Source of the DNA: JBHIER01 sp046760705 [NCBI: bacterium]
GTDB lineage: Bacteria > JBHIER01 > G020348925
Assembly (NCBI GenBank): GCA_046760705.1
Contig: JBHIER010000047.1
Span: 1 to 12,094 of the forward strand
Direction of reading: 5' to 3'
Length of the DNA: 12,094 bases
This document shows, in pieces, positions 1-8,500 of the stretch. The translations under genes and the position numbers were made by a program. The number at the start of each line of letters is the position of its first letter. Position 1 is the first letter of the stretch. The notes under the pieces were generated by a model. The model ran no database searches and was not told the origin of the DNA. It saw nothing but the letters and a program-made list of their open reading frames with translations.

Positions 1-118
1 GGTGAATGGTGAGTGGGGCCACAAAAGGACACAAAAATACACAAAAAAAGTCCTATGTCCAAGGTCCAAAGTCCAAGGTCAGAGACTGGTGAGTGGTTAA
101 TTGGTTAATTGGTGAATA
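1..118. repeat. Cluster of short-period tandem repeats (7-, 8- and 10-bp units)
   Basis: Several short degenerate tandem arrays lie side by side. Bases 1-14 are two GGTGARt-type heptamers. Bases 21-50 are three decamers starting ACAAAA. Bases 50-84 are five heptamers of the form GTCCAAG/GTCCAAA. Bases 87-117 are TGGTTAAT-type units of 7-8 bp ending in TGGTGAA. No gene is visible here. The heptamer array matters because its reverse complement (GGACCTT units) recurs inside the coding sequence at 9864-9891. The units are too short and unspaced for CRISPR. They resemble the short tandemly repeated repetitive (STRR) heptamers known from cyanobacteria in unit length only; no common origin is implied. 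Confidence 0.85.
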
Positions 119-204
119 CAAACATCCCCCCTCCCACTTCAATTTCTTATTGACTTATTTGGAGATTTTATTATATTTCAAGCACACCAAAAAGGGAGCA
201 CACG

Positions 205-413
205 ATGGCGAAGATTTCTGTCCCGGACTGTAGTGTAGCCCTTTATGGGCGTAGCTTTTAGGGACTTTTACGGGCATAAAGCCCTACACTACACATACTA
301 TTGAGGATATGGAGGAGGTGCGGAAGTCGCCGCCGCCGGCAATCATCAGGCTTGAGAGCAGAGCAGAGTCTATCGAGAAAAATATGGTCACCAAGGCCGA
401 GTTATTGGCGTAG
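205..413 (+). pseudogene. Small unidentified ORF split by a 65-bp palindromic insert
   Basis: ATG at 205 follows a GGGAG ribosome-binding site (194-198). The frame reads MAKISVPD and then runs into the insert at 229, stopping at the TAG at 259-261. A second open stretch in another frame starts at 294 (HTIEDMEEVRK...) and ends at the TAG at 411-413, with a charged helical end (RLESRAESIEKNMVTKAELLA, minus its last residue, is the visible run). Removing exactly bases 229-293 joins the two parts in frame at a codon boundary, giving an intact protein of 47 residues. I do not recognise the family. The next ORF starts 24 bp downstream with its own ribosome-binding site, so the two may once have formed an operon. 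Confidence 0.5.
229..293. mobile_element. 65-bp MITE- or REP-like palindromic insert
   Basis: The ends are perfect 9-bp inverted repeats: TGTAGTGTA at 229-237 and TACACTACA at 285-293. Inside them the arms continue with imperfect pairing (GCCCTTTATGGGC against GGGCATAAAGCCC). No target-site duplication is visible. The insert lies inside a small ORF, and its removal restores the frame. A hairpin element without target duplication is what IS200/IS605-like or REP-associated tyrosine transposases mobilise, but that assignment is inference. Confidence 0.55.
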
Positions 414-437
414 TTTTTACTCAGGAGGTGTTTTCAG

Positions 438-830
438 TTGAAAGAGTTGGCCAAGATTTTCAAAGCCCTCGCAGTGGAGAGTCGCTTGAGGATATTTAAG
501 GCTATCGAGGAGTGCCAAGGCGAGAGTTGTGCCCCGTACAGCCCAATGTAGTGCGGCAAAGCCGCAACCGAAAGCGTTTTTGGGTTAAGGTTACGATACC
601 CGTCCACCGTCACCCCCTTCTTGAGGCGCGAGGAGAAGGAGATGCTTGAGGAGTACCGGGATGAGCTGAGCAAAGAGCTCGAAGGCGTCGAAGAGGGGAT
701 CGAAGAGTTGGGCAGGTCGTTGGCGTTGGATGGAGGGAGAGTGGAAGGCCACTCTCACTTCAAAAGATGTCGAGAGAAAAAAGCGATGGATTTTGAACAC
801 ACCAGGCCTCTCCTTTGCTCGGATAGATGA
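438..830 (+). pseudogene. Broken ORF: ArsR-like start, in-frame TAG, coiled-coil end
   Basis: AGGAGG at 423-428 sits 9 bases before a TTG start at 438. The first 37 codons read LKELAKIFKALAVESRLRIF and on to a TAG at 549-551. This stretch resembles the first helices of ArsR-family HTH regulators. The same frame continues without another stop to the TGA at 828-830. It includes PFLRREEKEMLEEYRDEL and a further Glu-rich helical run that recalls the C-terminal coiled coil of DUF5320-type small proteins (from memory, weak). The TAG lies within a palindromic repeat that starts near 547, so insertion of that repeat is the likely cause of the break. Canonical ArsR recognition-helix sequence is missing, so this may instead be two decayed genes run together. 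Confidence 0.45.
547..599. repeat. Second palindromic insert-like repeat, carrying the TAG
   Basis: It starts TGTAGTG (547-553), like the insert at 229, and contains the hairpin TGCGGC-AAA-GCCGCA at 552-566. The downstream limit is not clear. A TAC triplet occurs at 537-539 and again at 597-599, exactly 60 bp apart, which would fit an in-frame insertion but is too short to prove one. The shared TGTAGTG start and the AAAGCC-type core suggest it belongs to the same repeat family as 229-293. Confidence 0.4.
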
Positions 831-852
831 GCGTAAGGGCAATAAAAAAGGT

Positions 853-880
853 TTGACACACGCCCTTATGTCCATATATT
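853..880 (+). promoter_or_regulatory. Sigma-70-type promoter for the CHASE2 regulator
   Basis: A perfect -35 hexamer TTGACA (853-858) is followed after 16 bp by TATATT (875-880). It lies about 50 bp upstream of the start codon at 932. The GAAGGAGA ribosome-binding site is at 917-924. No other strong promoter is visible upstream of this gene. Confidence 0.6.
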
Positions 881-931
881 TGGATTGATGGCGCGCTTTG
901 TTGGAGTCGGTGGTTTGAAGGAGAGACTTTT

Positions 932-3478
932 ATGGTGAAAGGTTGGCAGCACAAGAACGGGGTTCGGGATAGCATGGTCTGCACGTCCATCGCTGTTGTG
1001 GTTTTCCTCCTCTTCTTCGGTCTGTCCTCCACTTCTCTTTTTGTCGGTTTTGAGAACAAAACCTACGATGCCTTTCTGAGGCTGCGCGGCGGCCATGAGC
1101 CGCATCCGGACATCGTTCTCGTCTTCATCGGTGACGACACCATTGAGAAGGTCGGCACGTGGCCCATAAGCCGGGACTTCTACGCCACCTTTCTCCACAT
1201 TCTGTCCGAATATGGGGCCCGAGCGATCGGCTTCGACCTCCTCTTCTCTGAGCGGAGCACCGAGCATCCCGAGTACGATGAACAATTGGTCGCCCTGACC
1301 CGGACCGCGGCCAACGTCACTTACCCCTATTTCTTTTATCTCAAAAAGGATCAATTTCTGCCCGAGGAATTTTGGGTCCCATCGGACGTGGCCAGAATTG
1401 GGGCGCCGATCTCTGAGGGAAGGACAGAATACATCCGTGCCCTGGGCGGAATCTTTCCCTTTGAGGACCTCATCCTGGCCGCCGAGGGAACAGGCCACGG
1501 CAACATCCTTGCAGATAGAGATGGGGTAGTGAGGAGAAGTCCCCTGGTGATCGAATATGAGGGTGACCTCTATCCGGCCCTGGCCCTCTCCATGGCCAGC
1601 GATCTCTTAGGTGTGCAAAGAGAAGATGTCCGCATTGAGGGGAGATGGCTCGTGCTGAATGGGGCGGAGAGAAGAACCTTCAAGATTCCTGTGACACCCC
1701 GAGGTGAGATGCTCATCAACTACGCCGGCCGACCTGGCAAGTATGTTAACTACTCCTTCATCCAGATCCTCCAGAGCTACAGGCAGGTCCTCGAGGGTGA
1801 GAACCCCCTTCTGCCCCTCTCGGAGTTGAAGGAGAAGATTGTGCTGGTGGGGATGACGGCCACCGGGACCGCAGATGTGAGAGCCACTCCCTTCGCAGAG
1901 CACCACCCTCTGGTGGGAATACAGGCCAACATCCTGGACAACATCCTTCGGGGAGACTTCATCAGGAAAGCCGGTGTCGGCTCCACCCTCCTGGGTATGG
2001 TCCTGTCCATTCTGCTCATCGGGGTTCTGCTTCCGTTAATGGGAACTGCGCGGGGGGCACTGCTGTCCCTATTGCTTTTCGTACTCACAGGTCTGCTCTC
2101 CTATCTGCTCCTTGCCCGGGCCAACACCTGGTTCAATGCCAACCTCTTTTGGGGGGGTATCCTCTTCTCAACGCTCTTCATCAACGTCTTTCTCTTCTGG
2201 AGCCAGGAACGCCAGATCCTGGCCCACGAGAGGAGGGCTCGCCAGTTGAACGAGGATCTACTCTCCAGACAGAGGCATCTCGATCGTATCAGGCAGGAAA
2301 TTGCAAAAAGGGAGAAAGATCTGCAAGCCATTGGGGACGAGGAGATCTCAACCCGAGTGGCAAAGATGATGGAGGAGCGGACAATCCTTCTGAAGGAACG
2401 GGATGAGCTTGAGAGAGAGACGAACGAGCTGAGCGAGAAACTGTCTCAGGTGACTTTGAGGCTGAAACGGGTCGAAAGGTACCGGTTCGAGGAGATCGAA
2501 AGGGTTTCGCGCCGGGAGGAGCTTGAAGGGGACTATTCCAACATTGTCGGCGATTCGCTGCAGATCTTTGAGATCTTAAAGGTGGTGGACCGGGTGGCCC
2601 CTTCAAATGCCAGCGTGCTCATCACCGGGGAGAGTGGGACAGGAAAGGAGCTTGTGGCCCGGGCCATTCACAATAACAGTCCGAGGAGTGGGAAACCCTT
2701 GGTGGTTATCAATGCCGCTGCCATCCCGAAGGAATTGGTGGAGAGCGAACTTTTCGGCCACGAAAAGGGAGCCTTCACAGGGGCCGCAGCCAGGAGAGTC
2801 GGTAAATTTGAGCTTGCTGATGGGGGGACGGTCTTTTTGGATGAGATCGGGGATATGCCTCCGGCCACCCAGGCCAAAATCCTGCGGGTTATCGAAGAGA
2901 AAGAGTTTATGCGAGTGGGGGGGACTGAAACCATAAGCGTTGACGTGAGGATGGTGGCGGCCACCAATAAGGATCTGCAGACTGAAATTGAGGCCGGCCA
3001 CTTCCGGGAGGATCTCTTCCATCGCCTCAACTTGATCCCCATTCACTTGCCGCCGTTGAGGGACCGCAGGGAGGACATCCCCCTTCTGGTCAAGTTTTTT
3101 CTCGACCAGAAGGAAGGAGAAGAGCCCCTTCGCATCAGCGATGAGGCGATGGGCTTGTTGATGAGCTATCCCTGGCCGGGCAATATTCGAGAACTGGAAC
3201 AGATTGTCGAAAGGGCCTTCATCCTTCGGCAAGGGAATCTGATCCGATCGGAGGACCTCTCCCCCCACATCAGAGAATTCGTCAGGGGAAGAGAGGTTGT
3301 TCGCGAAGAAGTTAGCCTCTCCGGGGCGGTGGAACAGTTTGAGAAGCGGTTTATTATAGAGGCCCTGCGAAAACATAACTGGAATAAGTCGAGAACGGCC
3401 GAGACATTGAAGATCGGCCGCCGCAACCTCCACAAGAAAATTAAGAAACACGGGATAGCAAGAACTGATGAGTTGTGA
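932..3478 (+). CDS. Membrane CHASE2-sensor sigma-54-dependent transcriptional activator
   Basis: This 848-aa protein probably senses an extracytoplasmic signal and switches on sigma-54 RNA polymerase. A helix at about residues 13-33 leads into a CHASE2 domain (about 40-345; note [33 protein letters not shown]). Three helices follow (about 354-372, 376-397, 404-424), then a long charged coiled coil (about 425-525). The AAA+ domain (about 540-765) is intact: Walker A GESGTGKE at 566-573, the sigma-54 contact loop GAFTGA at 613-618, and Walker B TVFLDE at 633-638. A Fis-type HTH closes it (about 800-845; [16 protein letters not shown]). There is no receiver domain, so control is probably direct from CHASE2 through the coiled coil and not by phosphorelay. 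CHASE2 more often precedes kinases or cyclases. The ATG at 932 has a good ribosome-binding site 8 bases upstream. A full-consensus sigma-54 promoter lies about 200 bp downstream. Confidence 0.95.
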   Translation: MVKGWQHKNGVRDSMVCTSIAVVVFLLFFGLSSTSLFVGFENKTYDAFLRLRGGHEPHPDIVLVFIGDDTIEKVGTWPISRDFYATFLHILSEYGARAIGFDLLFSERSTEHPEYDEQLVALTRTAANVTYPYFFYLKKDQFLPEEFWVPSDVARIGAPISEGRTEYIRALGGIFPFEDLILAAEGTGHGNILADRDGVVRRSPLVIEYEGDLYPALALSMASDLLGVQREDVRIEGRWLVLNGAERRTFKIPVTPRGEMLINYAGRPGKYVNYSFIQILQSYRQVLEGENPLLPLSELKEKIVLVGMTATGTADVRATPFAEHHPLVGIQANILDNILRGDFIRKAGVGSTLLGMVLSILLIGVLLPLMGTARGALLSLLLFVLTGLLSYLLLARANTWFNANLFWGGILFSTLFINVFLFWSQERQILAHERRARQLNEDLLSRQRHLDRIRQEIAKREKDLQAIGDEEISTRVAKMMEERTILLKERDELERETNELSEKLSQVTLRLKRVERYRFEEIERVSRREELEGDYSNIVGDSLQIFEILKVVDRVAPSNASVLITGESGTGKELVARAIHNNSPRSGKPLVVINAAAIPKELVESELFGHEKGAFTGAAARRVGKFELADGGTVFLDEIGDMPPATQAKILRVIEEKEFMRVGGTETISVDVRMVAATNKDLQTEIEAGHFREDLFHRLNLIPIHLPPLRDRREDIPLLVKFFLDQKEGEEPLRISDEAMGLLMSYPWPGNIRELEQIVERAFILRQGNLIRSEDLSPHIREFVRGREVVREEVSLSGAVEQFEKRFIIEALRKHNWNKSRTAETLKIGRRNLHKKIKKHGIARTDEL

Positions 3479-3499
3479 TGGCTGAACTCTGTCCGCCAC

Positions 3500-3535
3500 G
3501 TGGGGAAGTGGGTCGGACTCGACCCACTTCCCCAC
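3500..3535. promoter_or_regulatory. Perfect 16-bp-arm palindrome: terminator hairpin or enhancer site
   Basis: The left arm GTGGGGAAGTGGGTCG (3500-3515) and right arm CGACCCACTTCCCCAC (3520-3535) are exact reverse complements around the 4-base loop GACT. It begins 21 bp after the regulator's stop codon, as a terminator would, but no T-run follows. It also lies about 145-180 bp upstream of the -24/-12 promoter, the usual distance for an upstream activator site. Both roles are possible and I cannot choose between them from sequence alone. Confidence 0.75.
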
Positions 3536-3613
3536 CCTCTGAGTCCCAACGAACCCCCTGAATGTCCCTCGCCCACTTGAAGAATCTCCCCCCTGTAGTA
3601 ACGAACACGTCCT

Positions 3614-3626
3614 TAATATGTTGAAA
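3614..3626 (-). promoter_or_regulatory. IHF-like site between palindrome and sigma-54 promoter
   Basis: The + strand reads TAATATGTTGAAA, which on the - strand fits the IHF consensus WATCAANNNNTTR with one mismatch. It lies about 55-65 bp upstream of the -24 element and downstream of the palindrome. That is where DNA bending would help an enhancer-bound activator reach the polymerase. A one-mismatch hit to a short AT-rich consensus can occur by chance. Confidence 0.35.
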
Positions 3627-3678
3627 GGCAATGGATTCTGATGTGACATTCCAAACAGCCGGCCCTTCGTCCAAAAGT

Positions 3679-3693
3679 TGGCACGGGGTTTGC
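3679..3693 (+). promoter_or_regulatory. Sigma-54 (-24/-12) promoter
   Basis: TGGCAC, five bases (GGGGT), then TTGC matches the RpoN core consensus TGGCAC-N5-TTGC at every defined position, with T on each side as in the extended consensus. The predicted transcript start is near 3705, about 50 bp before the start codon at 3754. It directly follows the gene for a sigma-54 activator, which is the obvious candidate regulator. Confidence 0.85.
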
Positions 3694-3753
3694 TTTATCC
3701 TTTGGTAAATTCATAAATGCCAATTTCGCACCACAAGAAAGGAGATGAGTACG

Positions 3754-4245
3754 ATGACAACAAAAATGGTGACCCTGTCGGTTGCTTTTTCACTGCTGTG
3801 TTGTTTGTCCATCAGTTACAGCGATGCTCTTCAGGATCGAAAGCCGGAGGGTTTCCCCGTCGTGGAGGTTAAGGGAACTGTCTCAGTAAAAAGCAGCGAG
3901 ACGGCCACGCCCTCTTCGGTCAAAGTCGATGGTCTTCTTTTGCCGGATCAGTTGCTTAACCTGGAGAAGGGTGCTTGCCTGAAGCTGAGGCGGCCCTCCG
4001 GAGAGGTGGTCGTCCTGGATGGGCCGGCGGAAGGCACGGTCCAGGACCTGCTCTCCTCCAAGAAACCCGGGGTCGTGGAGTTCGTTCAGAAGACTCTAAA
4101 AAAAATCCCAGCGGCAAAAAGAGGCGAGGGGAAAGTCGAGATCTCAACGCAATCGGCCGGTCTGACAAGGGGTGCAAAGAGCCGCAGAGAACCCATGCCC
4201 TATATATGGAAAATAAAAAAGCAACCGAAGAAATCCGAGAAGTGA
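3754..4245 (+). CDS. Exported FecR-like domain protein
   Basis: A 163-aa protein with a Sec signal peptide (residues 1-26, hydrophobic VTLSVAFSLLCCLSISYSDA). A FecR-like beta domain follows at about residues 33-100: VVEVKGTVSVKSS, then LLLPDQLLNLEKGACLKLRR and SGEVVVLDGPAEG give the usual pattern of a short barrel domain with a 'G..L..GD.L.T..GS...L' layout. The C-terminal part is lysine-rich and unassigned. The ATG at 3754 is chosen because AAGGAG (3739-3744) is 9 bases upstream; the in-frame ATG at 3745 abuts that site and is unlikely. It is the first gene after the sigma-54 promoter. FecR-like proteins often occur beside CHASE2 proteins, as far as I recall. Its role here is probably periplasmic, as a signal or scaffold component, and this is inference. 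Confidence 0.75.
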   Translation: MTTKMVTLSVAFSLLCCLSISYSDALQDRKPEGFPVVEVKGTVSVKSSETATPSSVKVDGLLLPDQLLNLEKGACLKLRRPSGEVVVLDGPAEGTVQDLLSSKKPGVVEFVQKTLKKIPAAKRGEGKVEISTQSAGLTRGAKSRREPMPYIWKIKKQPKKSEK

Positions 4246-4496
4246 TAGAGTCCGGGAGAAAAAATGTTCGCTCACCTTCTTAAAAAACCGAGAGTGAAGG
4301 GGGTCGATGGGCGTCGATCAACCCGTGAGACTCTCATTACCTATCGGACCGGGGCAGACGTGCGTCCTCAGGGATCTACTTTTACAGAATTCTTACCGGA
4401 AACTCGGCCTTTACGGGGAGGATCGTTCTCTCCCACTGAGATTGACAACAGACATTTCTGGACAAAGAATATATGGATGCAAAGAGATTGTCCCGG
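4246..4496 (+). other. Gap with two overlapping small ORFs of doubtful status
   Basis: Between the FecR-like gene and the lipoprotein lie two open frames. One starts with ATG at 4264 after GGGAG (4255-4259) and runs 78 codons to 4500. The other starts at 4307 without a clear ribosome-binding site and runs 84 codons to 4561, into the lipoprotein gene. Neither product is recognisable. The 4264 frame has the better start, but its Arg/Thr-rich composition looks untypical for this locus. The stretch may be a small gene, a decayed gene, or untranslated leader within the operon. I see no terminator hairpin, so transcription from 3705 could continue through it. Confidence 0.3.
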
Positions 4497-5528
4497 ATGA
4501 AGAAAGCTTCGCTTCCCTTGCTCGTCTTATTTATCAGCGCTGTCCTCTCAGGTTGCTCTGAAAAGGAGGTCACATCCCTGAGACCATCCTATCAAAAGAG
4601 AGCATCAGACAGTTTTACACCTTCTATGGGCGAGGAAAGGCGTGCGCCTGAAGGTTCGATCCTCTGCCAAATCCGGAGTGATACCCTCTCTGTCACCCAT
4701 CAGGATGCTTTTTATCAGTGCTGCCTCGAGGCCAAGATTTTGGTTCATAAGAGCGGCTATACCCTTGACATCGTCGAATACGACGTCGGTCAATCCTGCG
4801 ACTGCATGTGTACCTTCGATCTCACCACCCACATCGTCGGTCTCCCCCCCGGGGCGTATCACGTCCAAGTCTGGGGTGAGACCGGCCAGTTTTACGGTGA
4901 ATGCGTGACCACCATCCCGGCTGGGGGTCGTTTGACGGGCTTCACTCAAGGTGAGTGCCATGATTATCCGAAAACCACTGCGATCGAATCGGTCCACGAT
5001 TCGATCGGAGCCCTCTTTCGGGACGAGACGCTCTTCGTAACCCACTACGAAGCTTTCTACAACCGTTGCCATCGCATTGGAGTGGAGTTGGAGCAGAGCG
5101 GAACCGTTTTGAACTTCATCGAACACCCGACCGGAGAGCTGTGCCGCTGCATGTGCACCTTCAACATTGTGTCAACCGTAACCGGTCTGACTCCTGGTGC
5201 CTATGTGGTGCGGGTCTGGAACGATGACCGATCGATCCTCTTCGGGGAGGTGGAGGTGACCGTCTCGCCGGGAGTAGCAAGAAGAGCACTCACAGTCCCG
5301 GATGAACCGCCAGATCCGGGGCGGAGGTGGTGGTATCGCTCCACTCAAAGGGGCTGCAAGGAGGTTCCAAAAAGTTACCGTTCGACAAAGACGAACTCCT
5401 ATCGAATGCACCGGAATGTGCATGGACTCTGGATAGCCAGAAAGGAGGGATGTGAGAGGCGATGTTCCAGAGAGTTTCAACGAACGTGTTCAGCCAATTC
5501 TATCTTAGAGAGGAGGAACTTGACATGA
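4497..5528 (+). CDS. Lipoprotein with two CxCMC-type repeat domains
   Basis: The start at 4497 gives a clean lipoprotein signal, MKKASLPLLVLFISAVLSGC, with lipobox LSGC and lipidated Cys20. The in-frame ATG at 4473 would add eight residues; neither start has a strong ribosome-binding site. The mature part holds two homologous domains about 115 residues apart (about 53-150 and 168-268). Shared features are VTH-DAFY / VTHYEAFY, Cys75-Cys76 against Cys191, and CDCMCTF (Cys101, 103, 105) against CRCMCTF (Cys216, 218, 220). Both then have GL-PGAY-V-VW. The clustered cysteines suggest metal binding or disulfides outside the cytoplasm. I have no secure family name. After about residue 270 the frame becomes Arg/Ser/Thr-rich and implausible. 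A different frame open from 5306 to 5455 looks more protein-like, so a frameshift is possible. Confidence 0.8.
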   Translation: MKKASLPLLVLFISAVLSGCSEKEVTSLRPSYQKRASDSFTPSMGEERRAPEGSILCQIRSDTLSVTHQDAFYQCCLEAKILVHKSGYTLDIVEYDVGQSCDCMCTFDLTTHIVGLPPGAYHVQVWGETGQFYGECVTTIPAGGRLTGFTQGECHDYPKTTAIESVHDSIGALFRDETLFVTHYEAFYNRCHRIGVELEQSGTVLNFIEHPTGELCRCMCTFNIVSTVTGLTPGAYVVRVWNDDRSILFGEVEVTVSPGVARRALTVPDEPPDPGRRWWYRSTQRGCKEVPKSYRSTKTNSYRMHRNVHGLWIARKEGCERRCSREFQRTCSANSILERRNLT

Positions 5529-8500
5529 GATTCGGATTGTTCTTCAAAGTGTTCGCCTTGGTGGCCATCAGTTTTGCCTTTTTGTGGGCTCCGTCGTTAG
5601 CTGCTGACGGCCCCACATTTGGCACCAAGATATTGATCGCCGAGGGGATGAAAATCTCCCAGGGCAAGGATACCGTCTTCGGAGCGACGGCCGGTGGTGC
5701 TATCACAGGGAAGGTCTCCTCCGACTCGGATGGGGGGCCCATCAGTGAGGCCTGGGTGGTGGCCAGCGGAGCACCGGAGGGGGAGGTGGTGGGGTGGGCC
5801 GTCTCCGGTTGGGACGGAACATACCTGATCGCCGGGCTGGCTCCAGGCGAGTACTACGTTGCTGCCTCGGCGAGAGGGTATCTTTCTGAGTATTACGACG
5901 ACGTGACTGAGCCGGAGGAGGCGACGCCGGTGGCTGTGCCAGATTCGGGCACCGCGGCCGACATCGATTTCAGCCTAACCTTTCACGGCCCCCATCACGG
6001 AGAGGGCTCCATCTCGGGCCGGGTCTTCGATGACTCCACCGGAAAGCCTATCGAGGGGGCCCACGTGTTGGCCGTCACATCCCTCTGCCTCTCAGATGAC
6101 CCCTCCTGCTCCGACTCCCTCTTCTGGATGGGGGAGGCCATTACTGGACCCGGTGGGATGTACCAGATCGAGGGTCTCATCACCGGGGATTACATCGTCT
6201 CCGTCTCGGCATACGGTTACTTGCCGGAGTTCTACGACGACGTCTATCACCCCGATGAGGCGACCCCAGTCCATGTGGAGGAGCCCAACAACACCCCCCA
6301 GATCAACTTCGGCCTGTCGAAATTCGTCCCAGGCAGGGGCTCGATCTCCGGTACCGTCCTTGCCGAAGCCGACAGCACGCCCATTGGGGACGCCTGGGTG
6401 ATGGCCTATTCACCCACCAATCCCTTCTCGGCAGGAGCTGCTGCGACCAAGCCAGATGGGGGCTATCGGATCGAGAGGTTGATGTCAAGCGACTATTACG
6501 TCGTGGCCAGAGCCCCGGAGTTTCACGCCGAATGGTATGACAACGTCAAGACCGAACAGGAAGCCACCCTGGTCCCGGTGACCTCTCCTGAGGAGACACC
6601 TGAGATCGATTTCTATCTGGGCTATCTGGGCTCGATCTCAGGCCGGGTAACTTCAGAATCGGACGGATCCCCCATCGTCGGAGCCAGGGTTTGTGCCTTC
6701 CCGGCCAACGACATGCCCAACATATTTCCCGGCTCAGACTACGAGTTGTGGCCGCGTTGCGCTGCGACGGATACGAGCGGCGAGTACACCATCAAAGGCC
6801 TCCCCTCCGGTGAGTACTATGTTGGCGTCTGGGCTTGTGGGTACTTATCGGAGTGGTACGACGGGGTCAGAGGCCGGGATGAGGCCACTCCGGTGACGGT
6901 GGAGGAGGAGGAAGAGACACCGGACATCCACTTTGCCCTGAGCACCGGAGGCTCTATCTCCGGTCGCGTGGTGTCTGAGTTGGACGGAGCGCCTGTTCCG
7001 AGTGCCCGGGTCTGTGTGACCCCTCTGGCCGATTCGACAGACTGGCCAGGGCTATTTCCGTGGCCGGATGACGTTCTGTGGGATCGGTGTCGGTGCGCCC
7101 TGACGGATGCCGATGGAAGATATGTTGTGGCAGGTCTGGTCTCCGGTAACTATTACGTCCACGTCTGGGCCGAAGGCTTTCTGCCCGAATGGTACGACGG
7201 GGTTCAATTTGAGGAGGAGGCCACCCCGGTGACGGTGGTGGAGTCGGAGCAGACGCCAGACATCGACTTTGCCCTGAGCACCGGAGGCTCTATCTCCGGT
7301 CAGGTTGTGGCCGAGTCCGACGGACATCCCATTCCCAGAGCCCGCGTGTGCGTCTTCTCGGCCCTCGACTCAGCATGGTTACCCCTCAGTGTGCTCTGGC
7401 CACCTGATGAGGACATGCCTTTCGGGACGATGCGCTGCGTCGAGACGGATAGGGACGGAGGTTACAGAGTTGACAAACTATACACGGGAGACTATTTTGT
7501 CGTTGCTTGGGCCGAGACCTTTCTGCCTGAATGGTATGAGGAGGCCGCCGGCTGGGAAGAGGCCACTCCCGTGGCGGTGATCGATCCTGAGGAGACACCC
7601 GGCATCGACTTCACTCTGAGCAAAGGAGGATCAATCTCGGGCCGAGTCATCTCTCGAAACGCCTCAGGAGAGGAGGGAAGTCCTATCCACGGGGCAACGG
7701 TGTGTGCTTTTCACCTGTTCGACGCGGCTGTTGAGCCGGAGATCAGTCCCTCTGGTTTCGCGCGGTGTGCTGTCACGGACGAACACGGTCGGTACACCAT
7801 AACAGGATTGAAGTCGGGCTTCTATCTTGTGGTTGCCTCCGCCTGGGGATACGAAGAGCAGTGGTACGATCATGTGAGGAATCCCCGTGAGGCTACGCCT
7901 GTCGAGGTGCTCGCCCCTGAGCAGACACCGGACATCAATTTCGGCCTCCGTCCCTGGGGTGGGGAGGCATCGATCACGGGGCGGGTCGTCGATGAGAAGG
8001 ACGGTCACCCGATTCCCGAGGCCTATGTTGAGGCCCGGCGGGGCGACGGATGGTGGACTGGGAGAGCCTTGACCCGCGAGGACGGGACCTACGTCATTGC
8101 TGATCTTCCGTCTGGAAATTACTACGTCTCCGTGAAGGCGAAAGGCTATATCGCCGAGTTTTATGACAACGTCCGAGATCCGAAAGAGGCCACATACGTA
8201 GAGGTGGTTGAACCCCTCAACACACCTGACATCAATTTTGAATTGGAGAGGAGATCGTCGCAGTTTGTGGGCGGTATCGCCGGTACGGTAACGGCGGACT
8301 CAGATACAACGCCGATTGATGAAGCATTTGTTTTGGCCTTCTCCCTCAACAGTGTCGGGGTAAGGAACGAGGCGGTGGGGGTGGCCGTCACCGATGAGAG
8401 CGGCCATTACACCATCACGGATCTGCCCGGGGGCCAGTACGTGGTTCTGTGCTTTGCCGAAGGCTATATCGGAGAAATCTACGACGACGTCCTCGATCCC

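Noticed and set aside
1-118. CRISPR array
   Set aside because: Units are 7-10 bp, contiguous and degenerate, with no spacers and no cas genes nearby.
866-1498. 210-codon open frame on the - strand
   Set aside because: It is antisense to the CHASE2 region and promoter of the regulator and shows no domain pattern.
2603-3649. 348-codon open frame on the - strand
   Set aside because: It lies antisense to the AAA+ and HTH parts of the regulator, whose motifs are unmistakable. The product has no recognisable domain.
3745-3747. Upstream ATG start for the FecR-like gene
   Set aside because: It directly abuts the AAGGAG ribosome-binding site; the ATG at 3754 has normal spacing.
4350-4364. Second sigma-54 promoter (GGGGCAGACGTGC)
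   Set aside because: The GG-to-GC spacing is too short for a -24/-12 promoter.
5462-5524. N-terminal extension of the large surface protein
   Set aside because: The ATG at 5525 has AGGAGG at ideal distance and begins a normal signal peptide; the extension would bury it.
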